DNA of 54,797 nt. It comes from Pseudomonas palleroniana. GTDB lineage: Bacteria; Pseudomonadota; Gammaproteobacteria; Pseudomonadales; Pseudomonadaceae. Position 1 is the stretch's first letter; each line of letters starts with the position of its first letter. The translations under genes were made by a program, and so were the position numbers. This document shows, piece after piece, positions 37,385-46,659 of this stretch. The stretch is from assembly GCF_003031675.1 (NCBI RefSeq), contig NZ_PYWX01000013.1:1-54797 (forward strand), written 5' to 3'. Under the pieces are notes generated by a model. That model did not search any database, had not been told where the DNA came from, and saw only the letters and a program-made list of their open reading frames with translations.

Positions 37385-38101
37385 ATGACGCCCCTACCCG
37401 CTTGCTGCACCCCGCTCGATGCACATTGGCCCCTACCCGAACCCTTGCCGGATACGGTGTTTCTCAGCACCCGCTTCGACCCCACCTTATTAAAGGCCGG
37501 CGACTTCCAGCGCAGCGCCGTGCCGCCACCGGCCAGCATCCAGCGCTCGGTGGCCAAGCGCCAGGCCGAGTTCCTTGCCGGCCGGCTGTGTGCGCGTACG
37601 GCGTTGCAACAACTGGATCAGCTCGATTGCGTCCCGGCCATCGGCGAAGACCGGGCGCCGGTGTGGCCAGGGCATATCAGCGGCTCCATCACCCACAGCA
37701 CCGGACATGCAGCCGCCATCGTCGGGTACAAGGCGCAATGGCGTGGGCTGGGGATGGACCTGGAGAACCTGCTGAGCCTGGAGCGGGCCGAGCGCCTGGC
37801 CGGGGAAATTCTCACCGCCGATGAACTGCAACGCATGGCCGCCCTGCCGCGTGAGCAGATCGCTCGGTTGGTGACGCTGACGTTCTCGCTCAAGGAAAGC
37901 CTGTTCAAGGCGCTCTACCCGATTGTGCAGCAGCGTTTCTACTTTGAGCATGCCGAGGTGCTGGAGTGGTCCGAAGCCGGCCATGTGCGCTTGCGCCTGC
38001 TGACGGACCTGTCGGCCGAGTGGTGCCACGGCAAGGTATTGGAGGGGCAGTATGCGGTGGATGGGGATCAGTTATTGAGCCTGGTGGCTATCGGCGCTTG
38101 A
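37385..38101 (+). CDS. 4'-phosphopantetheinyl transferase
   Basis: Transfers phosphopantetheine from CoA to carrier proteins; 238 residues, EntD/PcpS type. GMDLEN near residue 122 holds the Mg ligands, FSLKESLFKALYP near 170 is the second signature, and ISGSITHSTGHAAAIVG near 100 precedes the active site. In P. aeruginosa one enzyme (PcpS) serves both fatty acid ACP and siderophore synthetases; the same may hold here. It diverges from the phoPQ operon, so the PhoP sites at 37.3 kb lie just upstream of it as well. Confidence 0.9.
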   Translation: MTPLPACCTPLDAHWPLPEPLPDTVFLSTRFDPTLLKAGDFQRSAVPPPASIQRSVAKRQAEFLAGRLCARTALQQLDQLDCVPAIGEDRAPVWPGHISGSITHSTGHAAAIVGYKAQWRGLGMDLENLLSLERAERLAGEILTADELQRMAALPREQIARLVTLTFSLKESLFKALYPIVQQRFYFEHAEVLEWSEAGHVRLRLLTDLSAEWCHGKVLEGQYAVDGDQLLSLVAIGA

Positions 38102-38108
38102 TAGGGCG

Positions 38109-38134
38109 CTATCGGAAGCAAGCCCCCTCCCACA
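38109..38134. repeat. Single REP core
   Basis: One REP arm (AGCAAGCCCCCTCCCACA form) in the 46 bp between the convergent phosphopantetheinyl transferase and rstB genes. No partner arm is present. Confidence 0.85.
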
Positions 38135-38147
38135 GGAGATCGCGGTT

Positions 38148-39758
38148 TCAGGATTTCTCCTGATCCCTGGGCCAACTCAGACTGAAGCACGCCCCGCCCA
38201 GGTTGTTGCTCTTGCTGATCAAGGCGCGCCCGCCGTGCCAATAGATGATCCGCCGTACGATCGATAAACCCAGGCCGTGCCCACCCGAGGCCCGGGTGCG
38301 ACTGTCATCCAGGCGCAGAAAGGGTGTGAAGATCCGCTCCCATGCACTTTCCGGCACGCCCGGGCCATCATCTTCCACATCAATACGGCAGCGCACCTGC
38401 CCCACCTGATAGCTGATCAACACTCGGCCCTGGGCATGGCGCATGGCATTGCTCACCAGGTTCTGCAAAGCCCGATGCAGGTAACGCGGTTCGGCGTCGA
38501 CCCAGGCGTCGTCCCAATGCGCCGAGGACAGGCAGGCCCCCCGACTCACGCTGATCTGCGGGCGCAGTGGCGACAATTCGCCGATGACCTGATCGAGCAA
38601 CGCGCTGAGGTCGATCCGCTGGAAACTCAGTTGCGGCGCACCTTGCTCCAGGCGTGCATAGGTGAGCATTTCGTCCACCAGGCCATCGAGGTCCTGGATA
38701 TCACTGTCCATGCCGTCCATGTACTTGCGCCGCGCCTCGGGGGTAGCGGCGTCACCGATCATCTCCAGGCCAAAGCGCAGGCGCGCCACCGGGGTACGTA
38801 GTTCGTGGGACACCGCGCGCACCAGTTCGCGCTGGATTGCCAGCAACTGCTGCAGATGCTCGGCCATGCCATTGAAGGCTGCCGCCAGACGCCCGACCGA
38901 GTCCGCCCCGCGGGCTGGCACACGCACCTCCAGGCTGCCTTTGGCAATACGCGTGGCCGCCGCTTCCAGCCCGCGCAGGCGCTGCTCGAGCTGGCGCACC
39001 AGGAAATACACGATCAAGCCGATCAGGGTCAGGCTGACCAACGCGATCAGGATCAGCCACTGCGCCGGGTAAGGGTTCATTTGATACAGCGGGCCGAGTT
39101 CCAGGACCCAAGGCGTACCGACCATACCAGCGAACACGCGAATCGAATCACCGCCTTTACCCAGCGCCATCACCGTATCGCCTTCCGACACACGACGGCG
39201 CTGATCCTCATCCATATCAGCCTGATCGAGGGTCATCAGGTGCATTTCGAAGCCAAAGCCCTTGGCTTCCTTTAGGTCGGCCAAACGCTGCGGCTGCTCC
39301 GCCACCGGGTAACGCACCAGTTCATCGGCCAACAGGTAGATCGTTGCACGCGCCAGCTGCTCGCTGATCTGCTGCACTTCGCCGGTCAGCACCAACGACT
39401 CTTTCTCACTGACCAAACGCAGTACCCGCGCGGCATGCGGCCCGGTCTGCTGCACCAGGACCTGGCCGCGTTGCAGGCGATTGCGCTGGGCAAGGTCCAG
39501 CTGCGCATCGCTGAGGCTGCGCAGTTCCAGGGGGATGCCCAACAAACGCTCCCACACCGCCAGGGCGCGCTGACGCTCGATGGCGCTCATGGGTTGCAGG
39601 TTGTCCCCCATCAACGCGAAGGTGCCGTGGGCCAGGCGCTCGCGGTATTGCCCGCTGCGCACCTCGTTGAGCAGGTGCAGCGCCAGCACGCTCAGCAGCG
39701 CCACCAGAATCAGCGCCGCACACATGCCGCCGTAGATGCGCAGGAAGATCGAGTTCAC
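38148..39758 (-). CDS. rstB: Sensor histidine kinase, RstB-like
   Basis: Membrane sensor kinase of 536 residues. Two membrane segments (about 5-28 and 233-255) enclose a periplasmic domain of about 200 residues. A HAMP linker is followed by the H-box VRAVSHELRTPVARLRFGLE near 318, and by NLVSNAMRHAQG, DDGPGVP and GGHGLGLSIV for ATP binding. It overlaps the regulator gene by 4 bp. It corresponds to PA1158, beside nrdA in P. aeruginosa. The signal is unknown; the name reflects similarity only. Confidence 0.82.
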   Translation of the reverse strand: MNSIFLRIYGGMCAALILVALLSVLALHLLNEVRSGQYRERLAHGTFALMGDNLQPMSAIERQRALAVWERLLGIPLELRSLSDAQLDLAQRNRLQRGQVLVQQTGPHAARVLRLVSEKESLVLTGEVQQISEQLARATIYLLADELVRYPVAEQPQRLADLKEAKGFGFEMHLMTLDQADMDEDQRRRVSEGDTVMALGKGGDSIRVFAGMVGTPWVLELGPLYQMNPYPAQWLILIALVSLTLIGLIVYFLVRQLEQRLRGLEAAATRIAKGSLEVRVPARGADSVGRLAAAFNGMAEHLQQLLAIQRELVRAVSHELRTPVARLRFGLEMIGDAATPEARRKYMDGMDSDIQDLDGLVDEMLTYARLEQGAPQLSFQRIDLSALLDQVIGELSPLRPQISVSRGACLSSAHWDDAWVDAEPRYLHRALQNLVSNAMRHAQGRVLISYQVGQVRCRIDVEDDGPGVPESAWERIFTPFLRLDDSRTRASGGHGLGLSIVRRIIYWHGGRALISKSNNLGGACFSLSWPRDQEKS

Positions 39759-40480
39759 AGCGGCATATCGGCAGCGGCTTCGGGGACGAACAGGTAGCCT
39801 TTGCTGCGGATGGTCTTGATCAGCCGTGGGTGGATCGGGTCGTCGCCTATTTTCGGGCGAATACGCGAGATACGCACATCAATGGAGCGGTCCTGGCCGT
39901 CGTAGCCGATGCCGCGCAGGGCAATGAAGATTTCTTCGCGGGACAAGATACGCCCGGCATTCGCCACCAGCAGCCATAAAAGGTCGAACTCGGCACTGGT
40001 CAGTTCGATGCCGCCGTCATGCAGCCAGGCTTCGCGCAGGGCGTTGTCCACGACCAAGGGACCAAACTGCAAGCGACGCTGGTTCTCCACAACGCCGGCT
40101 TCCGTCGGCTCGCTGCGCCGCAGCAGGGCTTGAATGCGCGCCAGCAGCAAGCGTGGGCGCACGGGTTTGCACACATAGTCATCCGCCCCCAAGTCCAGTC
40201 CCTGCACCTGATCCATGTCATCGGTACGGGCGGTCAGCATCAGGATCACCCCGTCGTAGCGCGCACGCACCTTGCGACAGATACTCAAGCCGTCTTCGCC
40301 GGGCAGCATCAAGTCGAGGATCACCAGGTCCGGCTGTTCGTCGATAATACGCGCCGCAGCCCGGGCGCCATCGCCCTCCACCGACACCCGCAGGCCGTTG
40401 CTCTGCAGGTAATCACGGGTCAACTCGGCCAATCGCTCGTCGTCCTCGACAATCAGTATTTGCCAGGCCTCTTGCTCCAC
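39755..40480 (-). CDS. rstA: Response regulator, RstA-like
   Basis: OmpR-type regulator of 241 residues, starting with a GTG at 40480 (MEQEAWQILIVEDDERLAEL) preceded by GAGGAT. The phospho-Asp is in LVILDLMLPGEDGLS near residue 57, the Lys in DDYVCKPVRPRLLL near 107; the winged helix includes LTSAEFDLLWLLVANAGRIL and QDRSIDVRISRIRPKI. An extension to 40672 upstream has no conserved sequence. Partner of the kinase gene it overlaps. Confidence 0.85.
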   Translation of the reverse strand: MEQEAWQILIVEDDERLAELTRDYLQSNGLRVSVEGDGARAAARIIDEQPDLVILDLMLPGEDGLSICRKVRARYDGVILMLTARTDDMDQVQGLDLGADDYVCKPVRPRLLLARIQALLRRSEPTEAGVVENQRRLQFGPLVVDNALREAWLHDGGIELTSAEFDLLWLLVANAGRILSREEIFIALRGIGYDGQDRSIDVRISRIRPKIGDDPIHPRLIKTIRSKGYLFVPEAAADMPL

Positions 40481-40824
40481 GGGTGATCCTCGTCGCGATA
40501 GAGAGTCGTTATGACAATGCGGCCGGATAGGGGAGCAAGCGTGTCTATCTCTCACATGCTTCTCCCACATGCTGATCTTCGCCGGCCACACCTTATTTGT
40601 AATGTTTAGAGGGCATAACAGAGGCCGATTGTAGCCACGGGCCTGCCCTTGCGCACAAGCCCGGAAATCCACTCGGTGATCGCATTTTTTTGTGATAGGG
40701 TTCGCGCCCTTCGAAAAAGGCTCGGTTGTTTTGCACCCGAAACATTTAATGACAAACGGTGCAATCCAGCAGTAACGCGGCCTACACGGGCATTCGACCT
40801 TTCTTACACATTTTACTCACAACC

Positions 40825-40833
40825 TTATCCACA
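40825..40833 (+). promoter_or_regulatory. DnaA box upstream of nrdA
   Basis: TTATCCACA, the perfect 9-mer. DnaA acts on nrdAB in E. coli through such boxes, tying dNTP supply to replication. It lies 28 bp before the first NrdR-like box. A weaker TCTTACACA is at 40802-40810. Confidence 0.75.
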
Positions 40834-40860
40834 GGTTACTCCGTTGCTAACCCCTCAAAA

Positions 40861-40908
40861 ACGCATTATCTTGTACCTCGAGGACAAACGAGACCCTACA
40901 TGTAGGGT
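40861..40908 (+). promoter_or_regulatory. Tandem NrdR-like boxes of nrdA
   Basis: Box A ACGCATTATCTTGTAC (40861-40876) matches the NrdR consensus ACACTATATATAGTGT at 9 of 16; box B ACCCTACATGTAGGGT (40893-40908), a perfect palindrome, matches at 12 of 16. Starts are 32 bp apart, about three helical turns, the spacing expected for paired NrdR boxes. NrdR represses ribonucleotide reductase genes. Confidence 0.7.
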
Positions 40909-41115
40909 TTTCGAGCAAAGTGCCTAACCACACAAGTGGCTCGAAACTCAAGCGCTTTATTTGTTAGCGCGACGTGGAACCAACAGATTTTCAGTAGACC
41001 AAACCGCTCACGCGGATGGCATCTGTTCTCCATCCCCGACATGGAAAACGGTACGGGTGTTGCAGGAAAAAGCCTGGCACTCGCAATCAAATATAGAACG
41101 TGGAGACAACCCCCC

Positions 41116-44010
41116 ATGCAAACCGACACAACTCGCGAGAACCCGCAAGGCTCCGTGCCGCAGGCCGCTGATTCAAACCTGGATCTGTCCGCCACTGCAC
41201 CCGGCCAACTGCGTGTGATCAAGCGTAACGGCACTGTCGTTCCTTACACCGATGACAAAATCACCGTCGCCATCACCAAAGCGTTTCTTGCAGTTGAAGG
41301 CGGCACCGCTGCTGCCTCGTCGCGCATCCACGATACCGTTGCCCGCCTGACCGAACAGGTCACCGCAACCTTCAAGCGTCGCATGCCTTCGGGCGGCACC
41401 ATCCACATCGAAGAAATCCAGGACCAGGTCGAGCTGGCCCTGATGCGTGCCGGCGAGCAGAAAGTCGCTCGCGACTACGTGATCTACCGTGACTCACGCG
41501 CCAAGGAACGTGCCGTGCGCTCCCCCGCTGAAGAAGCTGCGGTGCAAGCTCACCCGTCGATCCGCATCACCCTGGCCGACGGTTCGTTTGCACCGTTGGA
41601 CCTGGGCCGCCTGAACACCATCATCACCGAAGCCTGTGAAGGCCTGGAAGAAGTCGACGGCGACCTGATCCAGCGCGAAACCCTGAAGAACCTGTACGAC
41701 GGCGTGGCCCTGACCGACGTCAACACCGCCCTGGTGATGACCGCCCGTACCCTGGTCGAGCGTGAGCCGAACTACTCGTTCGTGACCGCGCGCCTGCTGA
41801 TGGACACCCTGCGCGCCGAAGGCCTGGGCTTCCTGGGCGTGGCCGACAGCGCCACCCACCACGAGATGGCCGACCTGTACGCCAAGGCCCTGCCGGCCTA
41901 CATTGCCAAGGGTATCGAATTCGAATTGCTGAACCCGGTCCTGGCCTCCTTCGACCTGGAAAAACTCGGCAAGGCGATCAATCACGAGCGTGACCAGCAG
42001 TTCACCTACCTGGGCCTGCAAACCCTGTACGACCGTTACTTCATCCACAAGGACGGTGTGCGCTTCGAACTGCCGCAAGTGTTCTTCATGCGCGTGGCCA
42101 TGGGCCTGGCGATCGAAGAGAAGCACAAAGAAGACCGTGCGATCGAGTTCTACAACCTGCTGTCGTCGTTCGACTACATGTCGTCGACACCGACCCTGTT
42201 CAACGCCGGTACCCTGCGTCCACAGCTGTCCAGCTGCTACCTGACCACCGTGCCGGATGACCTGTCGGGCATCTACCACGCGATCCACGACAACGCCATG
42301 CTGTCCAAATTCGCTGGCGGCCTGGGTAACGACTGGACGCCGGTGCGCGCACTGGGTTCGTACATCAAGGGCACCAACGGCAAGTCCCAGGGCGTCGTAC
42401 CGTTCCTGAAAGTCGTGAACGACACCGCCGTCGCGGTCAACCAGGGTGGCAAGCGCAAAGGCGCTGTGTGTGCCTACCTGGAAACCTGGCACATGGACAT
42501 TGAAGAGTTCATCGAGCTGCGCAAGAACACCGGTGATGACCGTCGTCGTACCCACGACATGAACACGGCCAACTGGATCCCTGACCTGTTCATGAAGCGC
42601 GTCTTCGATGACGGCAAATGGACCCTGTTCTCGCCATCCGAAGTACCGGACCTGCACGACCTGACCGGCAAAGCCTTCGAAGAGCGCTACGAGTACTACG
42701 AAGCCCTCACCGAGTACCCAGGCAAGGTCAAGCTGTTCAAGACCATCCAGGCCAAAGACCTGTGGCGCAAAATGCTGTCGATGCTGTTCGAAACCGGCCA
42801 CCCATGGCTGACGTTCAAGGACCCATGCAACCTGCGCAGCCCGCAGCAGCACGTCGGCGTGGTCCACAGTTCGAACCTGTGCACCGAGATCACCTTGAAC
42901 ACCAACAAGGACGAGATCGCCGTTTGCAACCTGGGCTCGATCAACCTGCCGAACCACATCGTCAACGGCAAGCTGGACACCGCCAAGCTGGAACGTACCG
43001 TCAACACTGCCGTTCGCATGCTCGATAACGTTATCGACATCAACTACTACTCGGTACCACAGGCGCAGAACTCCAACTTCAAGCACCGTCCAGTGGGCCT
43101 GGGCATCATGGGCTTCCAGGACGCGCTGTACCTGCAGCACATTCCGTACGGTTCGGATGCCGCGGTCGAGTTCGCCGACAAGTCCATGGAAGCGGTCAGC
43201 TACTACGCGATCCAGGCGTCCTGCGACCTGGCCGACGAGCGCGGTGCATACGAGACGTTCCAGGGTTCGCTGTGGTCCAAGGGCATCCTGCCGCTGGACT
43301 CGCAACAGATCCTGATCGAAGCCCGTGGCCAGAAGTACATCGACGTTGACCTGAAAGAAACCCTGGACTGGGCACCGGTACGTGCTCGTGTACAGAAAGG
43401 CATTCGTAACTCCAACATCATGGCCATCGCACCGACTGCAACCATCGCCAACATCACCGGCGTGTCGCAGTCGATCGAACCGACCTACCAGAACCTGTAT
43501 GTGAAATCGAACCTGTCGGGCGAATTCACCGTGATCAACCCGTACCTGGTTCGCGACCTCAAGGCCCGCGGCCTGTGGGACTCGGTCATGATCAACGACC
43601 TGAAGTACTACGACGGTTCCGTGCAGCAGATCGAGCGTATCCCGCAAGAACTCAAAGAGCTCTACGCGACCGCCTTCGAAGTGGACACCAAGTGGATCGT
43701 TGACGCCGCCAGCCGTCGTCAGAAGTGGATCGACCAGGCGCAGTCGCTGAACCTGTACATTGCCGGTGCATCGGGCAAGAAGCTGGACGTGACCTACCGC
43801 ATGGCTTGGTACCGTGGCCTGAAAACCACTTACTACCTCCGTGCCCTGGCCGCGACCAGCACCGAGAAGTCGACCATCAACACCGGCAAGCTGAACGCTG
43901 TTTCCAGCGGTAACCACGGTGATGATTCGGTTCTCGCAGCGCCAGCCGGCCCGGCCCCCGTGCCAAAGGCCTGCGCGATCGACGAGCCGGATTGCGAAGC
44001 TTGCCAATAA
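41116..44010 (+). CDS. nrdA: Class Ia ribonucleoside-diphosphate reductase, alpha subunit
   Basis: Reduces ribonucleotides to deoxyribonucleotides with the NrdB radical subunit. The ATG at 41116 (MQTDTTRENPQGSVPQAADS) gives 964 residues, the long form with two N-terminal ATP-cones: LRVIKRNGTVVPYTDDKITV (about 33-52 onward) and a second, more divergent one starting SIRITLADGSFAPLDLGRLN near 153. Redox Cys374 is in SSCYLTTV, the thiyl Cys589 in SNLCTEI, the partner Cys in AVCNLGSINL near 606, and the C-terminal dithiol in PDCEACQ. Upstream ORF sequence back to 40936 is not conserved. nrdB does not follow directly. Confidence 0.97.
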   Translation: MQTDTTRENPQGSVPQAADSNLDLSATAPGQLRVIKRNGTVVPYTDDKITVAITKAFLAVEGGTAAASSRIHDTVARLTEQVTATFKRRMPSGGTIHIEEIQDQVELALMRAGEQKVARDYVIYRDSRAKERAVRSPAEEAAVQAHPSIRITLADGSFAPLDLGRLNTIITEACEGLEEVDGDLIQRETLKNLYDGVALTDVNTALVMTARTLVEREPNYSFVTARLLMDTLRAEGLGFLGVADSATHHEMADLYAKALPAYIAKGIEFELLNPVLASFDLEKLGKAINHERDQQFTYLGLQTLYDRYFIHKDGVRFELPQVFFMRVAMGLAIEEKHKEDRAIEFYNLLSSFDYMSSTPTLFNAGTLRPQLSSCYLTTVPDDLSGIYHAIHDNAMLSKFAGGLGNDWTPVRALGSYIKGTNGKSQGVVPFLKVVNDTAVAVNQGGKRKGAVCAYLETWHMDIEEFIELRKNTGDDRRRTHDMNTANWIPDLFMKRVFDDGKWTLFSPSEVPDLHDLTGKAFEERYEYYEALTEYPGKVKLFKTIQAKDLWRKMLSMLFETGHPWLTFKDPCNLRSPQQHVGVVHSSNLCTEITLNTNKDEIAVCNLGSINLPNHIVNGKLDTAKLERTVNTAVRMLDNVIDINYYSVPQAQNSNFKHRPVGLGIMGFQDALYLQHIPYGSDAAVEFADKSMEAVSYYAIQASCDLADERGAYETFQGSLWSKGILPLDSQQILIEARGQKYIDVDLKETLDWAPVRARVQKGIRNSNIMAIAPTATIANITGVSQSIEPTYQNLYVKSNLSGEFTVINPYLVRDLKARGLWDSVMINDLKYYDGSVQQIERIPQELKELYATAFEVDTKWIVDAASRRQKWIDQAQSLNLYIAGASGKKLDVTYRMAWYRGLKTTYYLRALAATSTEKSTINTGKLNAVSSGNHGDDSVLAAPAGPAPVPKACAIDEPDCEACQ

Positions 44011-44045
44011 GCTGAACCGGTCCCGGGCTTGAACAGCCGGGATCG

Positions 44046-44096
44046 AAAAACCCCCGATAGACCCTGGCTGCAATGGGGTTTATCGGGGGTTTTCTT
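44046..44096 (+). terminator. Intrinsic terminator of nrdA
   Basis: AAAAACCCCCGATA ... TATCGGGGGTTTT, a long stem around a loop that includes CCTGGCTGCAATGG, followed by TCTTTT. It ends nrdA transcription about 40 bp after the stop. Confidence 0.88.
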
Positions 44097-44127
44097 TTCG
44101 GAGGTTTTCTTTAGTCGGACAGGCCGC

Positions 44128-45163
44128 TTAGAACAAGACGGTGGCCAGCCCCGACCTGGGTGCTCCACCTCTCTGCCCCCACAGCTCGATCCGGCCATTG
44201 ATCACAGCCATCGAGTGACCGTTGTACTCCACCGTGCCCACCTTGCTGTTTCTCAAGTCCGAGTCAGTTGCCGGCCGGTAACGTCCTTTGAGCCCCAAAC
44301 GATCCAAACCCTCCCGACTGTCTTCCCCGTCGTTCAAGCTGTTCAATGCAGCCTGGTAACTGCGCCCGGCAGTGCCATCGTTGTTTTCCATTTGAGCCCG
44401 CTTTGCGCTCACGGCATACATGAAATTTGCGTCGGTCATCATTTGCGGGTCATCACCCTTGAAGCGTGCCTCCCGCGCTGCAAGCTGCAACTCGCCCTTG
44501 GACAAATGCAGTTTGAAGCCATCGCGCATGGTCACGTCATAACCGTCGCCATTTTCCTTGACCTCTTTGTACACATCGGTGGGCTTCTGGCCGTACTGCA
44601 TCATCGCCGCCTTTATCGCGGATAACCGTGATGCAATTGCCGTCCGGCCCCTGACTGAACCCACTCCAGATGTTGTCCGGTTTCTTCCCCGGATTACTGT
44701 AGTCCGGCTTGTAGTTGAAATGTTTCGCCCCTTCGGTAATGGGCTTGTTGCTCATGGATTCACTGGGGCCGAAATCGCTTCTAGGCACGCCAGGACCACG
44801 ACCGCCACTGCCTGGCGACACCGGTGATGGGCTGGGCGGGGCGTCATCCGCATCCGGAAACCATTCCTTCAACAGTCGCTTGAGAAACTCACGAAACTGC
44901 GCGGAAGCCTCTGCGATCAGGTCGTCAATCAGCGCCTTGAATTTCTCGTCGCCCAGCTTCTCGCGCAGGGCATTGAGTTTGTCGCGCACGTCCCGGGCCG
45001 TCTGGGACTTGGAACCTTGCTCGGCGTCAAGCAGCTCATTGAGCAGCTTCTTGATCGCACCCGCCTCATTAACAGGCGCGACAGGCGCCGACGTCGCAGG
45101 CTCTACACCCGGCGTAGAACCCACACGCCCATATCCGAACCCCACTACACCTGAATTCCACAT
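44128..45163 (-). pseudogene. Unrecognised DGNC/GHSMAV protein gene split by a single-base frameshift
   Basis: Two overlapping frames join into one protein of about 344 residues if one base near 44622-44626 is removed. The first frame starts at the ATG at 45163 (MWNSGVVGFGYGRVGS) and runs to FSQGPDGNCITV; the continuing frame resumes SAIKAAMMQYGQKPTDVYKE and ends at 44128. At the join the sequence reads ACGGTTATCCGCG, where ACGGTNTCCGCG would keep one frame. The protein has a helical N-terminal part rich in Lys/Glu/Leu (about 35-110), a Ser/Pro/Gly linker, and a C-terminal domain with Cys in DGNC near 176 and His in YNGHSMAVINGRIELWG near 320. No signal peptide or membrane segment. I do not recognise a characterised family. 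The gene lies between nrdA and flgE, pointing left. Confidence 0.65.
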
Positions 45164-45262
45164 TCCCAAGCCTCTCCATTGAGTCACAGGCCTACTCAGT
45201 GGCGATTCAGGACTCAGGCGTTCCACAGCATTCCTTTACTCCTCAGCGGGTGTTTTCCCACG

Positions 45263-45292
45263 CAAAAAAAAGCCCCTCATACGAGGGGCCTT
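45263..45292 (-). terminator. Terminator of the flgBCDE operon
   Basis: On the minus strand GGCCCCTCGTATGAGGGGCT followed by eight T. It lies 25 bp after the flgE stop and separates the flagellar operon from the frameshifted gene. Confidence 0.9.
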
Positions 45293-45317
45293 CAGACTGC
45301 ATGCCAACCCAGATGCA

Positions 45318-46628
45318 TCAGGTCATCTGGATAATGGTCTGCATGATCGTGCTCTGGGTGGAGATGGTCTTGGCGTTCGCCTGATAGTTGCTCTGGGCCT
45401 TGATCAGGTCCACCAGCTCGTTGGTCAGGTTGACGTTGGAGCTCTCCAGGGATTTGGACACGATCGAACCCAGGGTACCGGCTTGTGGGTTGTCATAACC
45501 CGGCTGGCCCGAGGCGAAGGTCTCTTTCCAGGTGGTGCCGCCGGCCGGCTGCAGGCCTTGCTCGTTGTTGAAGCTGGCCAAAGAGAGCTGGCCGATCGCC
45601 TTGCTCTGCTGGTTGCTGAATGTTGCGAACAGCACGCCGCTACCATCAATGTTCAAGCCGGTAATCTGGCCGGTGGCGTAACCATCGGTGACCGGTGGGT
45701 TACGGTAGGTGGCCGAGTTGTACTGGGTGATGTTAGCCATGTTGATGGCGATGCCGGTCGGGTTGGCCGTCGCACCGTTTGGCGTCCACACACCATTGGT
45801 CACGGTACCTGGGGTCCAGTTGGAAATGGTCAGCGTAGTGCTGGACGCGCCACCGGTAACGATCCCGGTGAGTTTGCCGGCGCCGTCAAAGCTCAAGGTC
45901 GAAGCAACCGGCGGTGTGGAGCCCGTGCCCGTCGGCGCCGTACCATCCGGGTTGCGGCCATCGATCAGGGAATAGGATTTCCAGGTATTGCCACCGGTCT
46001 TGACCAGGTACTGCACCATCGAATGGGCGTTGCCCTGATTATCATACAAGGTGGTGTTGTATTGGGTCGTGAAGGTTTCGGACTTGGTGGGATCGAACGG
46101 TGTGGCCGTCTGGTCGATCACCGGCGACGATGAGTTCAGGTTGCTTTGGGAGTCCACTTTGGTGGAGGCTTTGGGCGGCAGGTTCGACAAGTTCAATTGC
46201 AAGTCAGTCAGGGCGCCCTTGATAATGTTGCCATTGGCATCCGCCGCGTAGCCTTGCAAGCGCGAGGTACCGGTGTTGTTGACGATGAAGCCGTCTTTAT
46301 CCGAGTGGAAGGAACCGTTACGGGTGTACTCCAGCGACCCGTCACTGCCCTTTTGGACGAAGAAGCCACCGCCCTGGATCGCCATATCCAACAGGCCGCC
46401 GCTGCCGACGACATCACCCTGGGTGAATTGCTGGGACACGGCTGCCAGGCTCACACCGCTGCCGACACTGTTCTGGCCAGTACCCAGCTTGGAGGCCGCG
46501 TAAATGTCCGCGAATTCTGCACGCGACGTTTTGAAGCCGGTGGTCGCAACGTTGGCGATGTTGTTACCGGTCACGTCCAGCTGTTTGTTGGCCGCATAGA
46601 GGCCGCTAAGGCCGATATTAAAAGACAT
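45318..46628 (-). CDS. flgE: Flagellar hook protein FlgE
   Basis: Subunit of the flagellar hook, exported through the flagellar type III apparatus; 436 residues. The N-terminal SFNIGLSGLYAANKQLDVTG and NNIANVATTGFKTSRAEFAD, and the C-terminal SNVNLTNELVDLIKAQSNYQ are the conserved coiled-coil ends of the rod/hook family. The central part (about 150-340) is variable and Ser/Thr/Gly-rich, as expected for the exposed hook domain. Last gene of flgBCDE, 31 bp after flgD, with its own terminator. Confidence 0.95.
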   Translation of the reverse strand: MSFNIGLSGLYAANKQLDVTGNNIANVATTGFKTSRAEFADIYAASKLGTGQNSVGSGVSLAAVSQQFTQGDVVGSGGLLDMAIQGGGFFVQKGSDGSLEYTRNGSFHSDKDGFIVNNTGTSRLQGYAADANGNIIKGALTDLQLNLSNLPPKASTKVDSQSNLNSSSPVIDQTATPFDPTKSETFTTQYNTTLYDNQGNAHSMVQYLVKTGGNTWKSYSLIDGRNPDGTAPTGTGSTPPVASTLSFDGAGKLTGIVTGGASSTTLTISNWTPGTVTNGVWTPNGATANPTGIAINMANITQYNSATYRNPPVTDGYATGQITGLNIDGSGVLFATFSNQQSKAIGQLSLASFNNEQGLQPAGGTTWKETFASGQPGYDNPQAGTLGSIVSKSLESSNVNLTNELVDLIKAQSNYQANAKTISTQSTIMQTIIQMT

Positions 46629-46659
46629 GTTTCTCTCCCTCTGCCGTATTTAGCCGGCT

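Larger units (their letters stand above)
40481..41115. other. Divergent control region between rstA and nrdA
   Basis: This 635-bp region carries no gene I can support; an open frame over 40649-40927 has no ribosome site or conserved sequence. It holds the nrdA control sites (DnaA box at 40825-40833, NrdR-like boxes at 40861-40908). The part from 40500 to 40800 shows no clear signal. The rstA promoter should lie near 40500. Confidence 0.55.

Noticed and set aside
40649..40927. Small open frame of 92 codons upstream of nrdA
   Set aside because: No ribosome site, no conserved sequence, and it covers the DnaA and NrdR-like sites.
41494..44073. Open frame of 859 codons antisense to nrdA
   Set aside because: A shadow of the highly conserved nrdA frame; no domain and no start signal.
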